64,000 nucleotides of DNA from Aphrophora alni. Lineage: Eukaryota > Arthropoda > Insecta > Hemiptera > Aphrophoridae. Below the pieces are notes generated by a model. The model saw only the letters and a list, made by a program, of their open reading frames with translations, ran no database searches and was not told the DNA's origin. Positions 9,458 to 21,200 of this stretch are shown here, piece by piece. Location: positions 83,228,890 through 83,292,889 of the forward strand of contig OY740774.1 of the NCBI GenBank assembly GCA_963513935.1. Direction: 5' to 3'. The first letter of the stretch is position 1. Each line of letters starts with the position of its first letter. The position numbers and the translations under genes are program-made.

Positions 9458-10034
9458 TCCAATTTATCAACAATCCTACGTTAATGAAATAATATAATAC
9501 ACATGAAATACAATAAACGTTTATAAATATTCTCAATAGAAGATGTCAGATCCTAAATAAATAAATAAAATGTCACAATTTACAAGTAAATAAAAGCTTG
9601 ACAACTTAATGAGTAGGCCTACCTCTATTAACACAGTTGTTTGTCATAATGTTTAAAGTGTCTCATCAATTTAATATATTAAATTGAAGTCAATTCCTTA
9701 ATCTCAAGGACAAAGTCCAAGTTTGTATAGGTCAGCCTTATCAAGTCTAATCAAACAGTCTGTTTAATCTGATCCCCACACAGATAATTTCTTCCAAAAT
9801 GCAAAAGTCATTCAATTTTTATACTTTGTGAATATAGTTAAAACTCACGTAACTGTCCCAAAACTTCACCAAACTCTAATGTTGATGCACCAGTTTTCTC
9901 TCTTGAAAGAACACTATAATTCTATGCAAAATTTCTGAAATAAAACTTCAGATAAACCACATTTATACAGCAAATGCTGGGAGCTCAGAAAAACACAAGA
10001 CTTGTCTCTTAGTTGTCACAACCTGTCAATCTGG
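9458..10034 (-). other. Probable 5' UTR of the CR1-like LINE
   Basis: About 577 bp lie between the ORF1 ATG and the point where the old LINE endonuclease frame resumes. There is no ORF of note. An internal promoter is expected in such elements but cannot be pinpointed. Confidence 0.5.
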
Positions 10035-12300
10035 TAATAATTGACAATATTATTACTAACTTTAAATTTGGAAAACAAAAATCACTGTTTGTTGATATAG
10101 AATTTTCAGCCCATAATGCTCTATTTATAGAAATCCCACATATTTTGCTCGAAAAACAAAGTAAACAATACTTTAAAACATAAAATTAGAATTTTAATGA
10201 TGCAAGCAGGGATAATTTTCTGACCGAGTTAAATAAAATAGACTGGGGGTTACCAATAACAGGGACAGTAGATGAGATTACAATAATTTTTTGAATATGT
10301 TTCTGGACAGTTTCAATGAGTGTTTTCCTACTAGATTGATTACTAGAGATAGGGATAAAACCAAGATAGGGTGGTAACAAAGACAAACGTTTTATAGAAT
10401 ATTAACAAAATTACAGGAAAATAAAAAAATAAAAAAGTTATAAGCAGGGTGAAAAGGATGTCAAATAATACCTTCATTCAAAATTCACAAAATAAATCAC
10501 AAGCCACTTGGGATATTATTAAAGCTGAACTGGGTACAGCAAATAATATTGAGAAGTTCACTACAGAACTGTTTATAGACGATAGGTTGGTGAATAATTC
10601 AAAACAACTATCAGCAGAATTTAATAACTTTTTATAAACATAGGTAAAAAATCGGGAAAAGAGTGTTCTCTGGAGGAGCCATGCAAAAGAGTTTTAAAAT
10701 CAAAAATTTTCAAGTTAACAGTTATGATAAATGTTGTAATTTACCTTTTTCTTAAAGTGATAGAGTTTGATGTTAAGAAAATAATATCTAATCTTAAAAA
10801 TAAGAAATCAGTATGCTGGGATGAAGTTCCAATCTCATTTTTGAAATTGGCAAAACCATTGATTACTAAACCAATTACTCAAATTTTAAATAGATCTTTT
10901 AGAATATTTCCAGATAGACTCAAATATTCCATAGTAAAACCATTGTTTAAAAAAGATTCTAGAACAGAGATAGGAAATTATCGTCCAGTTTTATTGCTGT
11001 CTAATATATCTTTGAAAAATTTGCTAATGATCAATTGATACATTTTCTAAATAAGTACAACTTATTAAACTCAAACCAATTTGGATTTTGAAAGAGTTAT
11101 AGTACTGATTTGGCTTTATCAAGCCTTATTAATGTGTCCAAGGCTCTGGACAAGTCACAACACACAATTGGAGTTTTCTGTGACCTGCCAAAGGCGTTTG
11201 ATTATGAAATTTTAGTTTAAAAAATGTAATTGTTTGGGATCAAGGGAAATAACATACATTGGTTTAGGTTCTACTTGTGTGAGAGAAAACAAAAAACTGA
11301 TATTAAAGATATAGGTGGAGTGTTTGCTTCTAATTGGAAATCTGTAATACAATGGTTTTCCTTAGAGATCTGTGTTGGGTCCAACAAATATACATAAATG
11401 ACTTGGCAGATAATGTACAAAGTTGTACATATCTCTTTGCAGATGATACAACAGTTTCGATAAAATCGGAAAATAAGGAAAAATTAATACATGAAGTTGA
11501 AGTTTGTATAAATGAGATAGATGAATGGCTATCTGTTAATGGTTTAAAATTGAATATGAATAAGACAAACAATGAATTTTAAACTTCAACATTGAAAGTT
11601 GATTTGTTAAATATTGATTTTTTTAAAATAAGTTATTAATTGGAAAAACTGATGCTAGATGTTTGGATGTACAGATTGATTATTATATAAATTGGAAAAC
11701 ACATAAAGATTCTAATTAAAAAATTAAATACAGCCGGTTTTCAAATGAATTTTTTTTTAAATGTCACATATTAAAACCAAATAAACTTTGTACTACAGTT
11801 TATATAATTTTTCTCCCACAAATTAAATATAGGATACACCAGTCTCTAAGGGAGACTCTAAGGAAACCAACAATATTTTTTTTAAGATTAAAAAAATAAA
11901 AATTTAGAATCATGTTAAATAAACCTAAATTTCACTCTTGTAAAGGATTATTTAAAAATTTTGAAATTTTAAGGTTACCATCTCTTTATTTGTTTTAAGC
12001 CTTATGTTTTGTGCACTGTCACAAGCAGTTATTTCCAGACAATTATAGTACAAGGAACAGAGAAGCAATGTTTACCCGATTCACAGGCTAACTCTGCTGG
12101 AAAGTATTATATAAAGGCAACACATTTTACATTAAGATACTAAAAATATCACTATTCAAAACAAAACTGAAGCAACTGTTGCTGAGAAGAACATATTATA
12201 ACACAAATGACTTCCTTCAAGATAAGGAATTTTTTATAGCGTCTAAAACCTATTTCATAGGTAAAATCTGAGAAATTATCAATCATGTATGTAAATTGTT
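10035..12300 (+). pseudogene. Decayed LINE: end of endonuclease and reverse transcriptase (right part of the old LINE)
   Basis: This continues the fragment at 1200-1588. On the + strand it starts with the endonuclease end (IDNIITNFKF, FSAHNALFIEIP), then the linker 'FLTELNKIDWGLPI'. The RT follows in broken frames: 10449-10637 (NTFIQNSQNKSQATWDIIKAEL), about 10760-11030 (KKIISNLKNKKSVCWDEVPI, GNYRPVLLLSNIS), about 11100-11200 (TIGVFCDLPKAFD, motif A) and 11390-11580 (INDLADNVQSCTYLFADDTT, motif C FADD). Many stops and frameshifts show long decay. The order of blocks matches the intact LINE, so it is a related but older CR1/Jockey-type family. The 3' end is unclear, somewhere in 12250-12540. 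Confidence 0.75.
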
Positions 12301-12949
12301 ACTGTTATATTTATTGCTTTTGTTTGGTATTGTTATGTGTGTGAATGCAATGTGCTCATCTATTTGTATGTGTATTTTTAAAGATATTAAATTTTAGTAT
12401 TTATGATTATTTTGTTGAATAGACTAAAAAAATAGTAGAAACAATTAATGGAATGATATGATCGATTGTGACTAATTTTATTCTTATAATGTTAAATTAA
12501 TATTGATTATAGTACTGTAATAATTAAATGTTATTTGAGGACAAGTTGCTTACCTGCATCAATCTCAATGTTATCCAATCAGCTGAATGCAGTGAAATGA
12601 AATAAATTTTAAAAAAGTGAAATATATTCATCATTTAAGCTGTTTGTGGCGAAAAACTATCAGCTGATATTGTTACAGCTGACGATTCTCTCTTCAGCTC
12701 ACTGAGCTCATTCATTTAGTTTTTGTTGTGTTTTATTTTCTTCTTAGTACATAATTTTTCTTGCGATAAAGAGTCAAATAAGATTAGAATGAGATATTGT
12801 TAACTAAGTGAGTTAACGTAAATATAATATAATTGTATTGCTTTGTTTATTTTATAGGCCTAACTTATTTATGCCTACCGGTACTTTTAGACTATGTTTA
12901 GGTGCAATTTAGCCATTTTCGTTATACCGACTTTATTGATATCCGACTA
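12301..12949. other. AT-rich non-coding, probable intron
   Basis: The 3' tail of the old LINE and then sequence in which no gene or element core is recognised. It ends at a pogo-type terminal repeat. Confidence 0.4.
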
Positions 12950-12993
12950 GGGGTCTGGTCCCGTAGGGGTTGGTTAAGAGAGAGTCTACTGTA
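12950..12993 (-). repeat. Pogo/Tigger-type terminal inverted repeat, single end
   Basis: Read on the -, this starts CAGTAGACTCTCTCTTAACC after a TA dinucleotide (12992-12993) and continues with GGGACCAGACC. It parallels the complete element at 51894-52676, which starts CAGTAGACACTCTTTTAACT and goes on to GGGACCACGGCC. Only one end is seen nearby. The partner could lie left of the Tigger-like relic at 775 if LINE insertions separated them. It sits 75 bp before the acceptor of the first visible alpha-adaptin exon. Confidence 0.6.
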
Positions 12994-13067
12994 ATTAAAA
13001 TTTCTTTAAACATACTGGATACTTACGTATTAACAGTTCTAAATTTCAAACAAACTGTTTTGTGTAG

Positions 13068-13223
13068 GCAACAGTATTGGAAGAAATGCCTTCATTCCCT
13101 GAAAGAGAATCTTCTATACTAGCTGTATTAAAGAAGAAGAAACCAGGACGAGTACCAGAGAATGAGATACGTACTGCACACAACTCTGTCAACCACCAGC
13201 CTGATACTACGACAGCTACACAC
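13068..13223 (+). CDS. AP-2alpha: Alpha-adaptin (AP-2 complex subunit alpha), exon: end of trunk and hinge start
   Basis: Begins after TGTAG and ends before GTAAGT, phase 0 at both sides, 52 codons. The translation contains ATVLEEMPSFPERESSILAV and LKKKKPGRVPENEIR, the hallmark end of the alpha-adaptin trunk just before the flexible hinge. AP-2 links clathrin to cargo and PI(4,5)P2 at the plasma membrane; the alpha subunit recruits endocytic accessory proteins through its ear. The N-terminal ~600 residues must be encoded left of the window, because no matching exon is seen in 1-13067. The intron that follows is 13.8 kb and carries a whole LTR retrotransposon. Confidence 0.95.
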
Positions 13224-13308
13224 GTAAGTTATATCAATATTCATTTTTATTTTGATAACAGTATGTTAATTTTGTTTTCAAGGTGTTCCAATCACTTATG
13301 ACCATTCC

Positions 13309-13665
13309 CAGGCGTTAAACTATAGAATTGATAATATATTAGAAAAGTTAAAACTATATGTGATTGATGATTGGGAGCTTGAAAGGTTTTGTTTATATTT
13401 ACATAATGGGAAAACAATACTATATTAAAAATGATTTCAATTATGTATAAGCATGAAAACTGTCCCTTGTTGTCACCCTCAAGGACTCATATTAGGCCCA
13501 GTATTATTTATAAAATATGTGAACAAGTTTTCATAGGTAATTTTTTTAATATGCTGATGATACAAAAATAATTCTTAGTTATCAAAAATCCAATCTACTT
13601 AAGAGCATTATTTGACATGAACTCTCTGCTCTTGAAGAGTGGTTTCCGGTCAATTTTCTTGAATT
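13309..13665 (+). pseudogene. LINE reverse transcriptase relic
   Basis: Decayed RT core on the + strand: ALNYRIDNILEKLKLY and LYLHNGKTILY (after motif A), then VPQ-like 'HPQGLILGPVLFIKYVN' (motif B), then 'ADDTKIILSY' (motif C) and 'ELSALEEWF'. Frames shift several times. It is a short internal fragment without recognisable ends, of a Jockey/CR1-type element, just downstream of the exon. Confidence 0.7.
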
Positions 13666-14288
13666 TAGTAATTTATAAATATATTCCAATATATTTGCAA
13701 TATAGGTGGCCGGTTAACATATTTAAAGGTCTTGGCAATTATTTCAGGAAAGCCAAATTACCCAAATATGCCTTAAATTATACTATAACTTGCATGTCAG
13801 TCGTAATACACTGTTGCCCTATTCACTGTGTGTTAGTTTGTTGTGATATAAGTGCAGAGATTGATGAATGTTAATGTAGTCCCTATTTTAGCCAAGTTAG
13901 TATTATAAGTTCATCGATTGCTTTCCGCGTATAGCGGAAAATATAAAATAATGTACCCCAATTTACACTCAGTAATTTACGTTTTCACGAATTTATTTTT
14001 TATTTTATTTATTTTTTTTTTTACGTGTCCTAGCCAAGAATTTTCTTTTTCTAGTAAACCTGAACTGATTTTCTTTTATTAAACCTTAACATATAAATCA
14101 CCACTCACAGACTCCGAATGATTGTTTGTAATTAAATATAAAAAACCTAAGACTTATAAGTATAACTTGACAATTCAAGCTTATTTTCTTTCGTAAGTTT
14201 CAGCTTGGTATTTGTATTCCTTATGTAGAATCAGTAATGTCTATTTCCTGCCTATAATTATTTATTTTCTCTCCTCATCTCTCCACAG
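13666..14288. other. Intronic AT-rich sequence
   Basis: No gene or element recognised between the LINE relic and the LTR retrotransposon. Confidence 0.4.
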
Positions 14289-15152
14289 TATAACGTTTAT
14301 TAAGTGCTTTTAGAGCTTTTTATCAAATTTTAAGTAACTTACCTAATTGTAAGTCTGCGTTCTTACAATTCTACATTTAAATTTACTATTTTAATTATCC
14401 TAAGGGGCAGGATTGCAATCTCAAATCGTACTTACAGTTACTAGCATAGCATGGCACATGGTTAACACAAATTATTTTAGCCAGACATAATTAAAACAAG
14501 AAACCTTCCCTTTATTGTATTATTCAAAAACAAAGACATTATTATCCAAATAAAAACATCATTAGCATACAATTATGTGAAATATAGAAAATATACATGT
14601 GCAAGTTATTGTTCAAAAATCAAAGTTCTTAAAATGTTCCCAATTAAATCGTTGAAATTATATTCTCAAGTATTTTACACCTTACTCACGAGTAACCATT
14701 GTCCATAACTTTGAGTCCTTCTAACTTCATTATTAACGGAGATTTTCCATCTTGGACTGAAAACGAGTCTGTCCAGCCAACTTCTATTACGACTATATCG
14801 TGCAGGATCCTGACAAAGACTCTTAGCAACGCTTTCTTCTTCCTTGTTAGAAAGACGCTCTCCGAAGGCATCATGGGATATTCTTCCCTGGCGAAGCTAA
14901 CGCTCGCTGACTCATGGAAAGTTTTTCCAGGTCTCATATTTCCTTTATTCATGTCTGTTAATTTTTATCGGCGCGCACATTTCGAAATTTAAACTTTCAA
15001 TATTATATTGTGACATTGTTTAAGAACACTTTACACTTTCTATTTATATATAATAATTATTCTGAATATTATTACTACATTAATATTACTTGTACTTTAT
15101 TTAAACTTAATATTTATTATTTATTTTGGTTGGAAGATGTCCCATGCTTACA
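14289..15152 (-). repeat. 3' LTR
   Basis: 864 bp, direct repeat of 23740-24603. In sense orientation it begins TGTAAGCATGGG and ends ACGTTATA, with AATAAA about 10 bases before its end, a possible polyadenylation signal. It contains an 88-codon open frame (14952-14686, -), identical in both LTRs and not recognised. Similarity runs 3 bases further (to 15155), so the edge is slightly ambiguous. Confidence 0.9.
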
Positions 15153-15156
15153 GAAA

Positions 15157-15167
15157 CCCCCTCCTTC
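15157..15167 (-). promoter_or_regulatory. Polypurine tract of the LTR element
   Basis: In sense orientation GAAGGAGGGGG, an uninterrupted run of 11 purines a few bases upstream of the 3' LTR, in the right place to prime plus-strand DNA synthesis. Confidence 0.7.
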
Positions 15168-18100
15168 GAGATTCTCATTACGCAGAAATAAGAATCTCGA
15201 AGAAAAAAAAATGGAAGCTGGGACATTCCAACCCCTTGCCACCTTTTACGGAGAACAAGATTAGTTCTAATATAATTTTTGAAAAAATTTAAATTTATTA
15301 TTTAACAATTTTAACAGCCAAAAATATCAAAAAGTTATAACATCATCAATTTTAGTAAGCATTATTAAAATTTCAAAAACATAATAAATTCACTGCATTA
15401 TTACAGATTTTTCAAAAACATCATCAATTATTTTCCAAAAACATCATAAATTCTAAAAATGGTACATTCAACATAAACAGAAATCATTTCTCAACATGTT
15501 TTTAACAAAACATAATATTGTTCATGATACTTCAAACTACAGAAATCAAAAGTCAAATAAAATTCATATTACAGAATGTGATACAAAGTATATTATTCAT
15601 GACATAACCAATATGAATTTTTTAAATGAATCAAGTAACACATCATATTACAAGGTATACAGCATAAAATCATTTTCAATGTGTAAACTAGTCATAACAG
15701 ACAATATTAAAACATATAAAATGTGAACCAGTAGATAATTTTCAAATCATATCATAATGCAAATGATATTTAAAAACACAAATTTGACATCATATAATTC
15801 ATCATCAAAACATAATCAAATGTGCATAACGTAGCATCATTGTTAATTCATTATTATTTTACAACAGCAGAAGATTGTATAACATAGTACATGTGAACAA
15901 CAAATAATCATCAAATCATAGACAAACAAATTTTTCAAAATTTTCATATCATAAACTCAACATCACATATCAGCATCATTTCAAAATACATCATTAAACA
16001 TGTTCATTGACAAAATCAATTATTATTATTTCAAATCATCATTTTTTATGATTCACTTTTTCATCATTACAATTTTTATAATTAAATTCTTCATCATTAT
16101 AAAGACACCTTTATTCATCATCACTGTTACATTTATTAAAATCACAATCATCTACCTTTATTATTATTATCACATCTTTTAAAAATCAAAATCATCTATC
16201 TTTATTATTATTACATGTTAACAAATTTATGAAACATATCACATTATAAAAAAATTTTAAAACATACAAACATTATTATTTTATGGCTAAAAGGAAGATT
16301 TCTTTTCCAATCAAAAAACCCATCCCTCAAATTCATAATTGAGAATTCATATTTCCCTATCATTTTTATCTCTTAATCAAATCATTTTATTATTATTATT
16401 TACCTAGGATTTCAGGAATCTATCTCAACTTCATCTCTAACAGTTATTTGGTACATTGCCTACTTTCATTTTAAAGAAAAAAAAATTTTAATAAATCAGT
16501 TCACCAATAAGACTCTCTTGTCTTATTATATACAAAAAAATCATCAACCTCGTAGAATGAGAGTATTCCCTTTGGAATCTCTAAAAATTATTATCAAGGA
16601 TTAGCGTCCATTTTGGAACCCCTAATCAAATATATCATCGCAGCAAAATCGTAGAAAAACTCGTAGAACACCATTGAAAGATCTAGCGTCACATTGGAAC
16701 CCCTAGTCTATTATTTATCGTCGAACCTTATCGCAGAACATCATCAACTGACCCCCTCAAAAACCTCATTACTCTTACTGATTTATTAAAAAACTACATA
16801 TTATTATTTATTAACATTTCCAATTACCAAATACTAAATCACAAACCAAACTATTTATTATTTTCCTGAAATCATCCTCCTTACTAAAAGTTTCATTAAC
16901 ATCATCTCGACATCTCCTCAAAAAAAACTGTGTATTATTCACTTTCCTAAAATTCTACATCATCTATTTATTAATATTCATCAAAGCTTCATCAAAAACA
17001 TCTCATCTTATTTAAATTATAATCACCACTGAATTATTTATTATTATCATTTAGCCATTTGTAAATCCTGTATTATTATTATAAAGTGTTTAAAGTTATA
17101 TCTATGACTTTACCATTGTTCACTTAAGTTCTTCTGCTGAACTTTATCTACATTATTTATTATTAAGAATCAAATCAAGTATCTTAATCATTATCATTTA
17201 TTTATTACTTCTTATTTATCTAATGTATATAAAAAAATTATCAACCTAACCTGTACGTTTGCTATTATTAACCTAACCTATTCTATCGTTACGTTTTACA
17301 CTTAAAATTACGTACATAACCTATAATTGGTTTTAGCATAATTAATGCTCACACACCCAGTCATTCTTCATCATTCAACATCATCCTGGTGTTTTCATTA
17401 ATCATATCTTATTATATGTCAGATGTAAATTATGTTTATTATTATATAAATCTTATTTTTATTTGGAGTAGTCTTGGCTTCTATCCACTTTTCAACTCGG
17501 TTTAATTTAAAATTTTTATTCTGAAGTTATACATCATCTAATCATCAGTTTAAAGTTTCTTCTGATTCTATCGCTAAAAGGTTTATTTGTTATTGAAAAT
17601 TTATGAGTTAAGTTAAAATATAGATATCGAAATTTTAAAATTTATTGATTTTCTAAAGTATATACTTTATAAATCATGTTTCATTTATTTAAATTTGCGT
17701 ATTTGTTCTTTCCTCAAATACTAATTCTAAGTTTGGCCTAAACGGTTTTTAAGGCTCTAACGTTAAATTATATTATACTTATTTAAGTTTCGTATTTGTT
17801 TGTGTACAAATATCAATTTCCAACACTGGTCTAAATGGGTTTTAAGCCTATCTTCAATTCAATTTTTTATTTATTCAAGTGTCATATTTGTTTCTTTACA
17901 AATATTAATTTCTAAAACTGGCCTAAACGGGTTTTAAAGCTTATAATCAATATTAATCTTAATTGTGTTTTACATTTAAACATATTACCATTTATTATTA
18001 TTTTAATTTATTTTAGTTGAAATTTTAAAAATTTGTTTTAATTTTATCCATCAATATCTAATATTTAACCACTTGAACCATTCTCTACCATTTCTATGTC

Positions 18101-18274
18101 ATTCTGATCATACTAATAAACACTTATGTCACTACAGAATTCACCTCCCTTTGGTCAAAATGAGTTTGAATATTCAATACCTACTTGGTTCAGTAAGAAC
18201 CCCACAATGACCTTAGGTTAATGAACCCCTGTGACACTGTTTTCCGAAGTTCCCTTTGGTTCACCCTACACTAC
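15168..18274 (-). other. Long non-coding spacer of the LTR element
   Basis: 3.1 kb between the pol stop and the 3' LTR has no sense-strand ORF of note. The + strand here is visibly poor in G (rich in A, T and C, with many 'atcat' and 'ttatt' runs), so the sense RNA would be poor in C. It holds a three-copy tandem repeat (17692-17945) and a smaller duplicated motif near 16600-16710 (TTGGAACCCCTA twice). It occupies the position of an env gene but shows none. Confidence 0.7.
17692..17945. repeat. Three-copy tandem repeat, period ~92 bp, in the spacer
   Basis: Three diverged units each contain 'tatttgtt', 'caaata', then 'ggcctaaacgg' or 'ggtctaaatggg' and 'ttttaag'. Matching points are at 17698, 17791 and 17883, spaced 93 and 92 bp. 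Confidence 0.7.
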
Positions 18275-21200
18275 CTAACTGTTCATTGATGGATAAAATT
18301 TCTTTAATTCAACTACATTATATGTGCCAACCTTGTCACCCGAATCTACCTCGCCTAACACATATGCATTTTCTTTTTTAATGTCTAACACTTTATATGG
18401 TCCCCTATATAATAGAAAGAATTTTTTAATTTCACTTTTTAAACAAGAAGACAAGTAGTGGTTCTTTACCAAGACTAAATCATTAATTTCGTATTTAATT
18501 GGTTTAACATTTTTGTCATGTAATTTGGCCCTAGCCTCAGCTTTATTTTTTAAATTATTTTTAGCAATTATTATTTTCTCATCAAAATCTATTTTTACAT
18601 TTTCTGGGTATGTAATTAAGTTTTCATAGAAGTTAGGACACTTTTTCTTAAACATTAATTCATAAGGAATGCAATTTGTGGAGTCATGTATGGAATAATT
18701 CAAACACTTTTCTATGAACGGTACATACTCTGCCCATTGTTTATGGTTGTCATGTACATAGGTGCGAAACATTCTACCTAGTTCTCTCATACATCTTTCA
18801 CTAGGATTGCTCTGTGGATGGTAAACAGATGTATTTCTTAAATGTATGCTTTCCCAACCTAACGTTTCATAGAATAGTTGTGATGTGAACTGACTACCAT
18901 GGTCACTTAAAATCATTTTTGGTTTACCTACTTCCTTTATGTAATTTTTTATAATTTTTTCGCTTAAAATTTTAGCCGAAGCTTTCTTGATACTATACAG
19001 TTTTATATATTTTGAAAAAACATCTGACATTACAAATATGTACTTGACACCTCCCTTGCTAGTCGGCAATTCTCCGAATAAGTCTACTGCTACAAGTTCT
19101 AAAGGTTCATTTGGCACATTACACTGCATTAAACCCTGTTGCTGTTGAGTCCTAACCTTACTTTTCTGGCATATTATACAAGATCTAATTCTTTGTTTTA
19201 TTTTCTTTTCAAATTTTGGAGCAAAAAATATTTGTTTTAGGAATTTATAACATTTATTGCTTCCTATATGTCCATATCTTGAATGATAGTCATCAATAAT
19301 TAAGTTTATAATTGATTCAGGCACATATAGCCTATATTTAAATGTATCATTCTTTTTGTAAAATAATATATCTTTATAAATAGTATAGTGTTCTTTTAAT
19401 TCCTCACTTTTCTCATCATTCAAATTAATCATATCCATTATATTTTTACAGTTAGGGTCTAAATTTTGCTTTATTATTATGTCCTTAAATAAATTTCTCA
19501 ATTTTTTATCTCTATCTAAATTTTGTATTTCAAGTTTTGTTTTATAAATTTTAATTACATTCTTGTCATCATTATTCAAAGTTTCAGTTTCATTAATTCT
19601 AGAGATAACATCAGCTACAACATTTTCTTTTCCACGACAATATTCAATCTTAATATTATATTCCTGTAAGTACAACATCCATCTTAACAGTCTACCATTC
19701 GTGAGTTTACAGTTTTTAAGAAAAATTAAAGCTTTATGATCTGACCTTATTATCGTTTCGTTGCCTAAAATGTAGTTTCTAAATTTTTTACATCCAAATA
19801 TAATACTCATTAGTTCTTTTTCTGTTATTGTATATTTCCTTTCGAAATCCTGCAAGCTTCTACTAGCAAATGCAATTACTAAATGATCACCTAAACTATC
19901 AATTTGATATAGAACTACACCAAGAGCTACATCAGAGGCGTCGGTATTTAGATAAAACGGTTTATTAAAATCTGGATGACGTAATATTATATTTTCCAAA
20001 AACTTTTCTTTAATTTCATTAAATGTATGTGTGTCATTTACTTGCCAATCCCATGCTTTCTTATTATTTATAGTTTTACTTGCCAAGAGATGTTTAAAAT
20101 TTGAGGTTAATTGTGCATAATTATTTCTAAATTTTCTATAATAATTACAGAGTCCAAGGAAGCTTTGTAATTGTTTCAAGTTCTTAGGAATAGGAAAATT
20201 TTGTATTACTTTTACTTTATCCTCATCTGGCATTATTCCTGAATCAGATATGACATAACCTAAAAATTTTATTTTATTTTTACACAAGTTTGATTTGTTT
20301 AATTTTAAAGTAACGTTGAATCTTTTTAGTCTATCAAATATTTTATCTAGGTGCATTAAATGTTCTTTAAATGATTTAGAAGCTATGCAGATATCATCAA
20401 CATATACAACTGCAAATTCTGTCACTTCAGGACCCAAAACTTGTGTTAGGCCTTTTTTAAATATAGATGTGCTAACATTTAGTCCAAAAGGTAACCTCTT
20501 AAATTGCAAATTCCTTCCATTAAAGTTAAACGCTACATATTTTCTCGAATTTTCCTCTAACGCTATTTGCCAAAACCCAGATACCAAATCGATGGTACTT
20601 ATGTATTTAACCCCCTCAAATCGCTGTAAAATGTCATCAATATGTTCAGGCGCCTCCCTGTCTGTTATAATTACTTTATTTACTTGCCTAGCATCTAGAC
20701 ATAACCTCACTGAACCATCTTTTTTGATTACACACACTAAAGGATTTGAGTATGGACTATCTGAGTTTTCTATAATATCTAAGGCTATTAACTTTTCTAT
20801 TTCTTTATTTACCAAATCTTTCTTGGAGTGTGGAATAGCATATGACCTATTTATGAATTTCTCTTTATTGTTTATATTTAATTTTGCTTTAAAGTTTCTT
20901 ATTTTACCTGGTTTGTCTGAGAATATTGATTTATATTTATCTAGTAAAGATTTTAATTGTTGTTTTTCAATTTCAATTGTAAGGTTAGTGTTCATTAAAA
21001 CATCATTTATTTTATTACACCAATCCTGGTCTTTATCACTAAATTTGTTATCATTTTCATCGAAAATTTTATTGTAATGCATAAATAATACCTCCTGTGT
21101 AGGAATGACATTACCATTTAAGTTTTCTAATTCATTGAATATTGAACCTGTATCACATAATCTTAATGCACCTAACCTGTTGTCATTGAACTTGTTGTAA

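Larger units (their letters stand above)
1588..10034 (-). mobile_element. CR1-like non-LTR retrotransposon (LINE), near full length, interrupted by a Penelope-like element
   Basis: Read on the - strand, this element has a 5' UTR of about 580 nt, ORF1 (PHD-type zinc finger, helical region, SGNH esterase), ORF2 (endonuclease, reverse transcriptase) and a short 3' UTR ending in an (ATT)n tail at 1589-1606. A PHD finger plus esterase in ORF1 is characteristic of the CR1/L2 group. Removing the 3.46 kb Penelope insertion leaves about 5 kb, a full-length size. It lies inside the endonuclease of an older LINE on the + strand, whose frame resumes at both edges. A short TAATAAT at both ends could be a target duplication but cannot be told from the tail. 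One frame change in ORF2 probably makes this copy inactive. Confidence 0.8.

Noticed and set aside
14699..14992. 97-codon frame on the + strand of the LTR (also 24150-24443)
   Set aside because: Antisense to the element and overlapping another unrecognised frame; duplicated only because the LTR is.
15496..15726. 76-codon frame in the LTR-element spacer, + strand
   Set aside because: Antisense to the element, biased composition, no motif.
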